From a virus, in IMG/VR virus record IMGVR_UViG_3300035698_012721, positions 1-24,485 of that record: a stretch of 24,485 nucleotides of DNA. One strand, 5' to 3'. Position numbers and translations under genes: made by a program. The notes beneath the pieces were generated by a model, which made no database searches, was not told the DNA's origin, and saw only the letters and a list, made by a program, of their open reading frames with translations. This document shows, in pieces, positions 7,201 to 14,450 of the stretch (position 1 is its first letter; each line of letters opens with the position of its first letter).

Positions 7201-8367
7201 AGACTTTATATAATATTGAAAGCTAGTATTAGCAGTTAAACTAGATTCTATCCAATAAGTTACTCCTATAGATAAAACTTGTACTACTGTATCTGAAGTT
7301 GAACTATATACTCTATATCCATCTTCTCCACTTATATCATCCCAACCCCATTCAATAGAACTTATACTTTTAACTGTACCAGAAAAACTTGTAGGTGTAG
7401 GTGGACCAATTGCCGTATATTCATCAGCACCTATATCCCAAATACCTGTTACTGTTTCTGAATCGATATCTACATCATATGGACTACCTAAATCTGTTCC
7501 AGCATTATACAAATCTGCAGCATTGTTTTTAATATGTAAATTTTCACTTGCTGCTACAGTACTTACAAAATTATCATAAGCATTTTTAACAGAAAGATTA
7601 TTAGATCCTGGCATTGCACTATTATCACTTATACAATTATATCCTGAAGAAGCTGAACCTGTATTATCATAAAAATCACCATAATCTATTGAATCAAATA
7701 TAGCATTACCTATCATCACATCTGTAGCATTATTTGTACGTATACCATGAGAACATTTAAAAAATGTATTATAATAAACTAATGTTCCTCCTCCACCATT
7801 AAGTCTAATACCTCCTTCAAATTCATCAGCACAACCATATATAATATTTCTATATATTTGAGAATTAGAATTATTACCTCCCTGTATTCCTTGAACATTA
7901 CTAGAATCATGACCATCTATAAGATTATATCTAATTGTAGTATTAGGATTATATGTTGTGATACCTGTAGAGCTACCCGAATCTCCTTTAGGATAAATCT
8001 GTAACCATTCTACAATTACATAAGCATCCTGTATAATAATAACTGTACCATCATCAGAACTAACTATACTGCTTTTTGTTATGTCCCATATACCATTATG
8101 TCTTAAACTCTCTGGAACTGTTATCTTAATATAATGATCTACATCAGTAGTTGAACCATTAATAGTAACACTGCCAGTCAATACACCATAAACTTCTACT
8201 ACTTCTGCAGTATCTAAACTTACAAGATTTCCATCAACATCATCTTCCCACTCCTGTAGTGTTTCATAATCTTTTCCTGAACCAACTGTACTTAAGTTAA
8301 CAGTTACAGCAAAAAGATTAGGTAGAAAGAATAAAGTAAATAATAAAGATAGAAATAGTTTTTTCAT
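4219..8367 (-). CDS. Giant modular adhesin: signal peptide, beta-helix, FnIII x4, propeller-like region, LamG
   Basis: Secreted-type or virion adhesin of 1382 residues. Residues 1-20 (MKKLFLSLLFTLFFLPNLFA) are a clear Sec signal. Residues about 21-318 look like a right-handed beta-helix: GSGKDYETLQEWEDDVDG, then strand ladders such as TIRYNLIDGHDSSN and IYRNIIYGCADEFEGG, ending in IWDIGADEY. Four fibronectin III domains follow (about 322-408, 409-497, 500-585, 586-676), arranged as two copies of a two-domain unit. Residues about 680-1120 contain propeller-like signatures (MVDMSPDGSRCLLL, HGGWGWDYDGNLMYVF). A C-terminal LamG domain covers about 1151-1366 (FLFDGVDDYITLST, IWNHVVFTWNTATNSAAIYL, GYFDEVAVFKRVLTSAE). 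AAGGGA overlaps the end of the previous gene, two bases upstream. Glycan binding is inferred from the LamG and beta-helix; which surface carries it is unknown. Confidence 0.75.
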   Translation of the reverse strand: MKKLFLSLLFTLFFLPNLFAVTVNLSTVGSGKDYETLQEWEDDVDGNLVSLDTAEVVEVYGVLTGSVTINGSTTDVDHYIKITVPESLRHNGIWDITKSSIVSSDDGTVIIIQDAYVIVEWLQIYPKGDSGSSTGITTYNPNTTIRYNLIDGHDSSNVQGIQGGNNSNSQIYRNIIYGCADEFEGGIRLNGGGGTLVYYNTFFKCSHGIRTNNATDVMIGNAIFDSIDYGDFYDNTGSASSGYNCISDNSAMPGSNNLSVKNAYDNFVSTVAASENLHIKNNAADLYNAGTDLGSPYDVDIDSETVTGIWDIGADEYTAIGPPTPTSFSGTVKSISSIEWGWDDISGEDGYRVYSSTSDTVVQVLSIGVTYWIESSLTANTSFQYYIKSWDEQGESSASSAILKYTFANVPTSLSIVDVFYSSATLSWSGDGTGYQIIMDTTTDFSTTITTYTLSEQTTTFASLLELTTYWWKVRGYNGDTVYTIFTSSVSTTTVANPFPDAPTNFAGVVQSTGSIAWSWDNVTGEDGFKVYSSTGGIMQTLAADTLTWNQSGLDDNTLFQYYVVAYVTEGNSDSSNVISLYTFANAPTGLTVSDVGYSSMTVTWTGNGGTNYDAIIADDASFSTNVSTNNVASQNYTFTGLFGSSVYFIRVRGYNGDAITTAYTNIISSETFVTPTVEVFDYNVTETHYIVNESSGYPDLFESRKDSTFNTTFSRVTEASDAGSDMAVPIYSRWSPLNCDGTRLIFQKTVGNPDSLLYNAITYELIMVFPAKTTIDGVPNQSINTQESSELRWSKVDPDLIYLVNGMSFMEWNIVTDTATTVHDFSVEFPSQGIIHNDVEGDCDESGRYWCWMVKGPYLNGTNAMHAIITYDKQTDTILGTLDYADYLALGGGRSKLPTPNMVDMSPDGSRCLLLLAFAWDDSAYDDGDLGLDIGTLFDGVYVWDLDFTNPQKVAPDQTHGGWGWDYDGNLMYVFQNNKTDWLEATDIQTGGDAWDTRWDVMRGDIRMFEHPDMGYGNGFHFARMPESTPGWNLVSTYKSPASSYPAAWGDNQLLMIELVDKDVTNPTVWRLGHMYNVFDEYYAEGFATMSQFGDKFWWVAKWFGQSDIETYEMLLPDGWWTAIGSTSDTVTVPIPVPNYPSPNYTQDADCLFAYPMDQDVNPTIDQSKNSLDGALKAAGEPNYTNVTVPGIYSTGNFLFDGVDDYITLSTATNVTDSSFSVCFWFRQDVSPSNDYYTFIYMDDEFRICRNGTDDGIAIVVDDGSGNYQFETSVFEFNSIWNHVVFTWNTATNSAAIYLNSTTGTLVSSSGFSYSGMTDNVIRIGCMDIGQTGFVNGYFDEVAVFKRVLTSAEATNIFNNGLLGYESGSSTEVESNVLMLQ
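6340..7404 (-). repeat. Duplicated fibronectin III pair inside the giant adhesin
   Basis: Residues about 322-499 and 500-676 are two copies of the same A-B pair. Domain A reads PTSFSGTVKSISSIEWGWDD in the first copy and PTNFAGVVQSTGSIAWSWDN in the second, each followed by a GEDG and a VYSST. Domain B starts FANVPTSLSIVDVFYSSATL and FANAPTGLTVSDVGYSSMTV, with RGYNGD near each end. This is a duplication of about 178 residues, now diverged. Confidence 0.75.
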
Positions 8368-8369
8368 AT

Positions 8370-11300
8370 TTAGTCCCTTGTAATACCATACCTTATCATT
8401 AATCTATCAACATCACCACTTACAGAAGTAGGCACTAAGAACAATCCATAGTCTGCTTGCATTGTAAAATCACTAGATGTACCGCCTATCCAGCTACCAG
8501 GTACTGCAGCAACATCTCCTGACCATATATCCGTTCCAGCTGCATTTGATCCAGATATTGAACGTTGTTCAAGCATAAACGTTACATTTGTACCTCCTAT
8601 ACATCTAGCAGTAATTGATGAAATAGTACATGCAAAACTTCTAAAAGGAGAAACTAAAATAGCCACTGTTCCTAAAGCATTTGGAGTTGTAATACTTATT
8701 GCATAATCTTCAGGATTAATTATTTTATTTCCATCCATTTTTATATATCCATCTACATCTATACTTGTTGAAATATCTATTTCAAAAGCAGTTTCATCAT
8801 CATAATACATTTGAACATCAATTGTATTATCACTCGAACCAGTAAAACTAAATGTTGATGCTATAACCCTAGTACCAAACTCACCATCATATTGTACATA
8901 AAAGTCTCCCTGACTATCTGCATTTATGGCACCTGCTGGATCACCAATTGCTACCCAAGAAGAATTAGATATAGCATATATGGTAGTTCCAGTAGCAAGT
9001 GTAGTACCTCTTGCAAATTTAAAAATATCCTTGTCAGAATAGAATCCTTCAATAAAATCTTCATCTGTCCCCCTTGCAAGTATCATATCATCAATTATTA
9101 CTGTCTTTGTTGAAAAATCTATTTCTCCTTGATATATAGATATCATTTTATTAGTAGTAACATCACTACCATATCCAATATTTAATGAATCATAAGGATG
9201 TTCATAACCTACATAAAAATCACTAGCGTTACCAAATGTTATAGGATAGCCATCGTTTGCTTTAAGATGCCCTGAAGCATTCTGTTCATACATAACAACA
9301 TTTTTTATAGAATTAGTTAAATAGAGATTTTTAGTATATAGTTTTTCTATTTCCCCAACATCTTCTACATATAAATCACCATCTCCACTTGCTTGTACTG
9401 CAGTACCTGCATCTCCAATTCTAACATAATCATCAACAAAACGTAAAGGGTAGCCTCCATTAATATTAATAGTAGGTGAAGAAGAAACAGTTTGAAATCT
9501 TATTGAATTTGCACTACTTCCATTATCCTGTAAAAGAAGACTTGTACCAGTCAATAGAATACCTGCATTATCTGAATTTAAAGTAAGTATACCTGAATTA
9601 TCGTGCAAGTACACATCGGTACCTCCTAAATAGACATAATCATTAACACCAACATAAATACTACTGCTTACTTCAACTATACCTTCTGCAAATATATCTC
9701 CTTCTCCACTTGCATAACTACCTGTACCTGTACTACCTACATGCAATATACCAGTTTGAAAAGTATATGAGCTTCCTCCAGTATTGAATTCAGCTCTATC
9801 ACCAGCAGAAGAATAACACATACTGAACCATTGAGTATTATCTACATCTGGATCTTGTTCACTATGTATAAAAACAGTAGGAGAAGTTTGATCTCCATGA
9901 TCAAAATTTTTGTAATATGTTTCACTTATAATAAAAGCATTATTATCAGTAGCACTACCTAATACAAGATGTAGACTATCATCATGACTTTTATCGAAGT
10001 GTAATCTAGGTCCACCAATTCCAGTATCTGTATTATAAAAAGTAATACCATACCCATTATAAAACCATTGACCCATAGAAGTTTTTACTTCTGCATCTAT
10101 ATAAAGTCTAGGGGTACCTAAAGTTATTTCTCCCCTATCATTAGCAGAAGAATAAGTTATCTCCATCCATTGAGTACTATCTACTATAACATCCTGATGA
10201 GAATAAATCCTTATAGCAGGATCAGTTTCAGAAGACCATTCATGATTTGCATCTTTATTAGCGTACGAAGTAACAAGTACTTTATTGTTTGTTGATACCA
10301 ATACTAGAGCATAATTTGTAGTATCTCCTAAGATATAAGAATTATCATTCCAATCTATTTCAATACTATCATCTAATGTAACCCCACCAGTGAATGTATT
10401 CTGTCCTGTAAAAGATTGATCTTCAACAAGACCAGCTACATATACTACAAGAGCTGCTGTAGATATATTTACATTTGCTTCTGCACCAGGATTTTCATCT
10501 ACTAAAAAGAAATTAGTAAAATCAACAGAAGCTGTCGGACTAGAAACCTCTACTCCATCTACTTGAATCTGGAGAGTTGAAGCTGCACCAGCTCCTGCAG
10601 GTGACCACAAAAAGTCATTTCTAAGATAGGTATTAGAAACAGTACCACTTGCTATACGTACAAAATCTGTACCATTCCATCTCAATAAATCCCCTGCAAC
10701 TAAAGTAGTACTATCTGTACTTACTAAGAATCCTTGATCTGTATATACATCTCCACCGAATACAAAATCATTTCCACCTGTTTCAAACTCTACTTGATCA
10801 TTAGCAGAACTATACGACATACTAAACCATTGAGTATTATCTACATCTGGATCTTGTGATGACTGAATGTAAAAGGTAGGATCTACTTCACCGGAATGAT
10901 CATGGTTCTTACTATAGTTAGGGAAAGATGTTAAGATCATTGCTTTATACGTAGGTGCTACTACCAAATCATGTCCCACAGTATCACCAAGTAAAAGACC
11001 CTCACCCTGTGCTGAAATATGTGATTCAAATAAAACACCACCTTTACCACTATTGATTCGTGCGTTAGATCCGTTATGAGATAAGCTCAACCACTGAGTA
11101 TTATCTACATCTGGATCTTGAACACTATGTACAAATATAATAGGATCATTACTCAGAGCACTATGATCATGATCTTTATTCTTATTAGCTACATCAGTAA
11201 TAATTATATTCCTATTTGCTCCACTAGATGTAGAATCAACAGATAGCATTAATCCATCATCAGAAGAATAACTAAATCCTCCAGCTATTGTAGAATTATC

Positions 11301-11519
11301 CGTATCTTTTGGACCCATTATACCAGTTACCATTATACTAGAGTCAATAACTTCAAAGAAAGCTGTACCTGTTGTAGTATCCTTGTACATAGTAAAGTTT
11401 CCACTAAGCTCTGCATATGCTTTATGAACAGTTGTTGAATATGTAACTTTCCACCAAGGTGAGGCTGATGCCATAGTCGTACAAGCTAACAATCCTAAAC
11501 CTAATAATATCTTTCTCAT
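8370..11519 (-). CDS. Large beta-rich adhesin/tail fibre with export signal and QDPDVDNTQW modules
   Basis: Probable receptor-binding fibre of 1049 residues. The ATG at 11519 is chosen over one ten codons upstream because GGAGG lies eight bases before it and the upstream stop forms TAATG. The N-terminus MRKILLGLGLLACTTMASA is a Sec-type signal: basic start, leucine core, ASA cleavage site, and also an LLAC lipobox at residues 10-13. Four modules of about 55 residues follow at about 112-165, 200-255, 418-474 and 535-588. Each begins with a charged (N/K)-K-x-x-D/H-H stretch and then has DP, an aliphatic strand and (Q)DPDVDNTQW. The remainder is short beta strands (YVYLGGTDVYLHDNSGILTL), as in beta-helical fibres. 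No enzymatic motif was recognised. Export signals are not expected on virion proteins. Confidence 0.7.
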   Translation of the reverse strand: MRKILLGLGLLACTTMASASPWWKVTYSTTVHKAYAELSGNFTMYKDTTTGTAFFEVIDSSIMVTGIMGPKDTDNSTIAGGFSYSSDDGLMLSVDSTSSGANRNIIITDVANKNKDHDHSALSNDPIIFVHSVQDPDVDNTQWLSLSHNGSNARINSGKGGVLFESHISAQGEGLLLGDTVGHDLVVAPTYKAMILTSFPNYSKNHDHSGEVDPTFYIQSSQDPDVDNTQWFSMSYSSANDQVEFETGGNDFVFGGDVYTDQGFLVSTDSTTLVAGDLLRWNGTDFVRIASGTVSNTYLRNDFLWSPAGAGAASTLQIQVDGVEVSSPTASVDFTNFFLVDENPGAEANVNISTAALVVYVAGLVEDQSFTGQNTFTGGVTLDDSIEIDWNDNSYILGDTTNYALVLVSTNNKVLVTSYANKDANHEWSSETDPAIRIYSHQDVIVDSTQWMEITYSSANDRGEITLGTPRLYIDAEVKTSMGQWFYNGYGITFYNTDTGIGGPRLHFDKSHDDSLHLVLGSATDNNAFIISETYYKNFDHGDQTSPTVFIHSEQDPDVDNTQWFSMCYSSAGDRAEFNTGGSSYTFQTGILHVGSTGTGSYASGEGDIFAEGIVEVSSSIYVGVNDYVYLGGTDVYLHDNSGILTLNSDNAGILLTGTSLLLQDNGSSANSIRFQTVSSSPTININGGYPLRFVDDYVRIGDAGTAVQASGDGDLYVEDVGEIEKLYTKNLYLTNSIKNVVMYEQNASGHLKANDGYPITFGNASDFYVGYEHPYDSLNIGYGSDVTTNKMISIYQGEIDFSTKTVIIDDMILARGTDEDFIEGFYSDKDIFKFARGTTLATGTTIYAISNSSWVAIGDPAGAINADSQGDFYVQYDGEFGTRVIASTFSFTGSSDNTIDVQMYYDDETAFEIDISTSIDVDGYIKMDGNKIINPEDYAISITTPNALGTVAILVSPFRSFACTISSITARCIGGTNVTFMLEQRSISGSNAAGTDIWSGDVAAVPGSWIGGTSSDFTMQADYGLFLVPTSVSGDVDRLMIRYGITRD
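9756..9917 (-). repeat. QDPDVDNTQW module, copy 4
   Basis: Codes for residues about 535-588 (YYKNFDHGDQTSPT then HSEQDPDVDNTQWFSMCY). The identical 26-bp core lies at 9832-9857. Confidence 0.7.
10098..10268 (-). repeat. QDPDVDNTQW module, copy 3 (diverged)
   Basis: Codes for residues about 418-474 (NKDANHEWSSETDPA then HQDVIVDSTQWMEITY). This copy has drifted: the DPDVDN core is DVIVDS, and the 26-bp DNA identity is lost. Confidence 0.6.
10755..10922 (-). repeat. QDPDVDNTQW module, copy 2
   Basis: Codes for residues about 200-255 (NYSKNHDHSGEVDPT then SSQDPDVDNTQWFSMSY). The identical 26-bp core lies at 10831-10856. Confidence 0.7.
11025..11186 (-). repeat. QDPDVDNTQW module, copy 1
   Basis: Codes for residues about 112-165 of the large adhesin (NKNKDHDHSALSNDP then HSVQDPDVDNTQWLSLSH). 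It contains a 26-bp stretch (11095-11120) identical to ones in copies 2 and 4. Confidence 0.7.
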
Positions 11520-11896
11520 TATGCTATCCTCCACTCTGATCCGTCCCAAAGTTCATTTTGACTTAATGTCGTATTAAATCCCCTTGAGCCAGCTGCTATA
11601 TTTGATGTACCTGGTCTTGTAGTTATTGTCCACACACCTGAAATAATTAACCAACCAGAAGAAGTATAGATTTCAAAAGATGTATAATCTGTATTAAACC
11701 ACATATCTCTTACTTCAGCTGAAACAACATCTCTCTCTGAAGTAGTGCCACCAATAACTTTAATCCTATACCCACCATCTACAATTTTGTCAAAGATACT
11801 CATTACATGAATAGCATTAAGCAAAGTCCTATCTCCAGGATCTACAGGAGTATACTTATTTGTTACCCTATCTCCACTATCAATTGATCTAGACAT
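11519..11896 (-). CDS. Small tail protein of unknown function, probable fibre/baseplate adaptor
   Basis: Protein of 125 residues between the gpI-like gene and the adhesins. The first half is polar and helical (DPGDRTLLNAIHVMSIFDKI). The second half holds two short beta units: one reads RDMWFNTDYTSFEIYTSSGW, the other is a glycine-rich stretch ending LSQNELWDGSEWRIA. Such 'D.W.N..t..leiY..ssW' units recur in phage fibre proteins as small strand-turn-strand repeats, so an adaptor or fibre role is inferred; I do not recognise a named family. AAGGAG lies five bases before the ATG. The stop overlaps the following adhesin start as TAATG, and GGAGG inside its last codons serves that start. No signal peptide is present, unlike the two following genes. 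Confidence 0.65.
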   Translation of the reverse strand: MSRSIDSGDRVTNKYTPVDPGDRTLLNAIHVMSIFDKIVDGGYRIKVIGGTTSERDVVSAEVRDMWFNTDYTSFEIYTSSGWLIISGVWTITTRPGTSNIAAGSRGFNTTLSQNELWDGSEWRIA

Positions 11897-11911
11897 AATC
11901 TCTCCTTTTGC

Positions 11912-13702
11912 TTAATTCACAGGTATATAAGGTTTCCAAATTGTAGAAGTTTGACCCCAATATAATCCCCCACCCCAGTAATCAGTTCCCCAAGCAACTA
12001 AAGAAGTTTCTGGTGCTACATACGATATATATACAGTCACATTTGCAGGTTTTATTTTACTTACAAACGATTCAATTAAAGCATGTCTAGTTGTCAAATT
12101 AAAAGCATTGTAAACAGTCAAATTTAAACCTAAAGCCTTACTCCATTTAGAATTGGGTTGGGGTGTAGGAGTTAATGTAAGTGCATCAGAACTTAATCCA
12201 TCTCCTTCATTATATAATGTCGATATATCACTACTTGGTAATGCATTCATAAAAAACATAATGTCACTAATAGAGCCATCAGCAAAATAATTAATATAAC
12301 CAGCAGATTTACCTATTAAAAGACGACCAGAATTAGATACACTTTCAAGATCTGCTAAAGCATAACTAGTTGAACTTAAAGTCTCTTTTACTCCATTAAC
12401 ATATAAATCTACATATGTATTTGTTCTATCAATTACTGCAGTAATCATATACCATTGATCATTATTCAAAACAGTAGTACCTGTTACAGCACAAAAATGA
12501 GATGTAGGCCATCCAGAATATCCTAAATTAACATAAACCTTTCCACTAACTACAGATAATCCTAGATAATGAGAATAACTAGAATTTTTAATAATGATAG
12601 GGAAAATAGTATTATCATCCATTTTAATCCAAGCATTCATAGAAAAATTACCTAAACCTGGATTAAGTACATTTCCACAATCAACATAATCTGCAGCTCC
12701 ATCTAAATGAAGACATTTATCTATAACACCTGCTTCACTAATATCCTCTGTATTTTTACCCCCCATCAACGTACCATGATAAGAATTAGTACCACTATCA
12801 ACTACCTGAGTACTATTTGTATCATCATACATTTTCCAATATCCTTCTAATGAAGAAGCTAATGCAGCTATATCTCTCAATCTATAATATAAAGAAGCAT
12901 CTGTAAAAGGATTTTCAGGTTGTACATAACTACTTCCATACGGTACATCTAGATCTTGTGTACTTCTAATTATCCAACCATACCTATTCCTAATATAATC
13001 GAGAGAAGGATCTAAACCTAAGATAGCTTTAATAAATCGCTTTAAAGCTCCTTCAGTGCCTCCATACAAATAAGCATTCCATAATTCAAGAAGTTCTCTC
13101 CTATATTCTATTACAGGTCTAGCAATATTTCTTTCATACTCCATAAGTTTACCTAAAGTATCATACAAACTAGAATCTTGTAATTTATAAAAATTGATTC
13201 CTTCACTTACACAATCAGTTTCTCTTTTAAAATCTTGAATTTCTCTCGCCCACAACTCTACAATTTTTAAAGTTTGTGTAATTCCTTCTTTAGCATATAT
13301 ACTATCATCAGGCATCAAACCATATAACATTTGCATGTCATTATACCAAGTAACTTTAGAAAGGTTAAATAATAAAGAATCACTCCAATCACTTAAATAG
13401 TCAAGAGAGTTCACTCTCACTCTATAATAAAATGATACATCCTCAAAAACTTCCATAGCTTTAAAAACAAAAGCTTTAAAGAAATAACCATTTTGATAAT
13501 TTAAAATATTATTACTCGTTTTAACTAAATGTCTAAGATTAGAAGAATTAAAAGTATCTACTATATCCATTTGCACTTCACAATCAAAATTACCTATAGA
13601 TTCCCCAACAGCAGGATTAATCCTCCAAGATATTGCATAAGTATCTCTTGTAGGTTTATAAGTCATTAAGTCTGATGGTACTATAACAGATGCCTGTGTC
13701 AT
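11912..13702 (-). CDS. gpI-like baseplate/tail protein with inserted LamG domain
   Basis: Wedge or tail protein linking baseplate to fibres. Residues about 1-115 look fibronectin III-like (FYYRVRVNSLDYLSDWSDSL). The stretch 117-250 matches the P2 gpI-type helical part (YGLMPDDSIYAKEG, YLYGGTEGALKRFIKAILGL). A LamG/concanavalin-type sandwich spans about 284-502: EGYWKMYDDTNST, CLHLDGAADYVDCGN, FSMNAWIKMDD, WYMITAVIDRTNTYVDLYVN, and YFADGSISDIMFFMNALPS. The tail-protein sequence then resumes (KWSKALGLNLTVYNAFNLTT) and ends in a Trp/Gly-rich segment (WGTDYWGGGLYWG). The insertion probably adds a glycan-binding surface. No Shine-Dalgarno precedes the ATG; the ATGA overlap with the previous gene suggests coupling. 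The gpI assignment comes from position and the helical part and is less certain than the LamG call. Confidence 0.75.
   Translation of the reverse strand: MTQASVIVPSDLMTYKPTRDTYAISWRINPAVGESIGNFDCEVQMDIVDTFNSSNLRHLVKTSNNILNYQNGYFFKAFVFKAMEVFEDVSFYYRVRVNSLDYLSDWSDSLLFNLSKVTWYNDMQMLYGLMPDDSIYAKEGITQTLKIVELWAREIQDFKRETDCVSEGINFYKLQDSSLYDTLGKLMEYERNIARPVIEYRRELLELWNAYLYGGTEGALKRFIKAILGLDPSLDYIRNRYGWIIRSTQDLDVPYGSSYVQPENPFTDASLYYRLRDIAALASSLEGYWKMYDDTNSTQVVDSGTNSYHGTLMGGKNTEDISEAGVIDKCLHLDGAADYVDCGNVLNPGLGNFSMNAWIKMDDNTIFPIIIKNSSYSHYLGLSVVSGKVYVNLGYSGWPTSHFCAVTGTTVLNNDQWYMITAVIDRTNTYVDLYVNGVKETLSSTSYALADLESVSNSGRLLIGKSAGYINYFADGSISDIMFFMNALPSSDISTLYNEGDGLSSDALTLTPTPQPNSKWSKALGLNLTVYNAFNLTTRHALIESFVSKIKPANVTVYISYVAPETSLVAWGTDYWGGGLYWGQTSTIWKPYIPVN
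12197..12853 (-). other. LamG domain coding segment inserted in the gpI-like gene
   Basis: Codes for residues about 284-502 of the gpI-like protein. The order of motifs (YWKMYDDT start, LHLDGAADYVDCGN, a WIK strand, QWYMITAVID, LYVNGVKETL, then SISDIMFFMNALPSSDI) is the usual LamG jelly roll as seen in viral and bacterial adhesins. Flanking sequence is non-LamG on both sides. Ends are approximate. Confidence 0.75.
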
Positions 13703-14442
13703 ATTTTAATAAAAACGCTACTGCTTATCTCCTCATATTCGCCATTTAATATTATAACTTTAATCTCTAAATTTCTTGGATCATAATTATCAGCAACAAC
13801 ATCTATATCAGATACACTCACAATTCTTTCATTATCAGGTACACTATTTTCTATATGTAATTCCATCAACCTATTTATAGCATTCAAAACAGAAAATTGT
13901 ATTCGTGCAGCTAAATAAGTATCTATTTTTTCTCCAATAGAATTACTTAATCCTGCACCATATTCAGCATCAAATAAATTAGTTCCTTGTAAAGTCAGTA
14001 AAGCTTTAACCAATTGTTGCTTAATCTTAGCTGTACCTTCAACTACTTTAATCCTACCTGCACCCTCATATTGTACATCTAAAAGTTTACCTGTATCATG
14101 ACATTTAGGACAATTACTTCTTAGAGAAGTATAAAAACCAAAATACTTTTTCTGTGGTACATAATTAATATCAGGATCAGGAAACTTTGTACCAACATCT
14201 ATAGAATTAGAACCAAATATTATTTTACGATTAGTACTAAAGTAAAAATTAGTAATTCCTACATCAGCCATAGCATAAAAACACATACCATCTACTTCAG
14301 TTACTTCTAAAATTCTAGTATGCTCTATATTCTGATTAGATTCATATAACAAATCAACATAAAAGTTAGGAGATGATCCCTGAATATCGAATATCTCAAC
14401 AACTTTATGATCACATGCAGAAAAGAAATCAAAATCCTTCAC
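13699..14442 (-). CDS. gp25/gpW-like baseplate wedge protein with extra N-terminal domain
   Basis: The C-terminal half (about 130-247) resembles the gp25/GPW family of baseplate wedge proteins: KIKQQLVKALLTLQGTNLFD, AEYGAGLSNSIGE, a helical middle, then NLEIKVIILNGEYEEISSS. The N-terminal 110 residues are beta-rich and not recognised. Between them lies CPKCHDTG (111-118), a CxxC knuckle that could bind metal, although I see only one such pair. At 247 residues it is nearly twice the length of P2 gpW or T4 gp25. The start is GTG at 14442, with AGAGG five bases upstream just after the J stop; no other in-frame ATG occurs before residue 53. Its stop overlaps the next start (ATGA). Confidence 0.7.
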   Translation of the reverse strand: MKDFDFFSACDHKVVEIFDIQGSSPNFYVDLLYESNQNIEHTRILEVTEVDGMCFYAMADVGITNFYFSTNRKIIFGSNSIDVGTKFPDPDINYVPQKKYFGFYTSLRSNCPKCHDTGKLLDVQYEGAGRIKVVEGTAKIKQQLVKALLTLQGTNLFDAEYGAGLSNSIGEKIDTYLAARIQFSVLNAINRLMELHIENSVPDNERIVSVSDIDVVADNYDPRNLEIKVIILNGEYEEISSSVFIKI

Positions 14443-14450
14443 AATAACCT

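Noticed and set aside
13870-13877. Second TATAAATA-like motif on the minus strand
   Set aside because: It lies within coding sequence of the gp25-like gene with no start downstream; expected by chance in AT-rich DNA.
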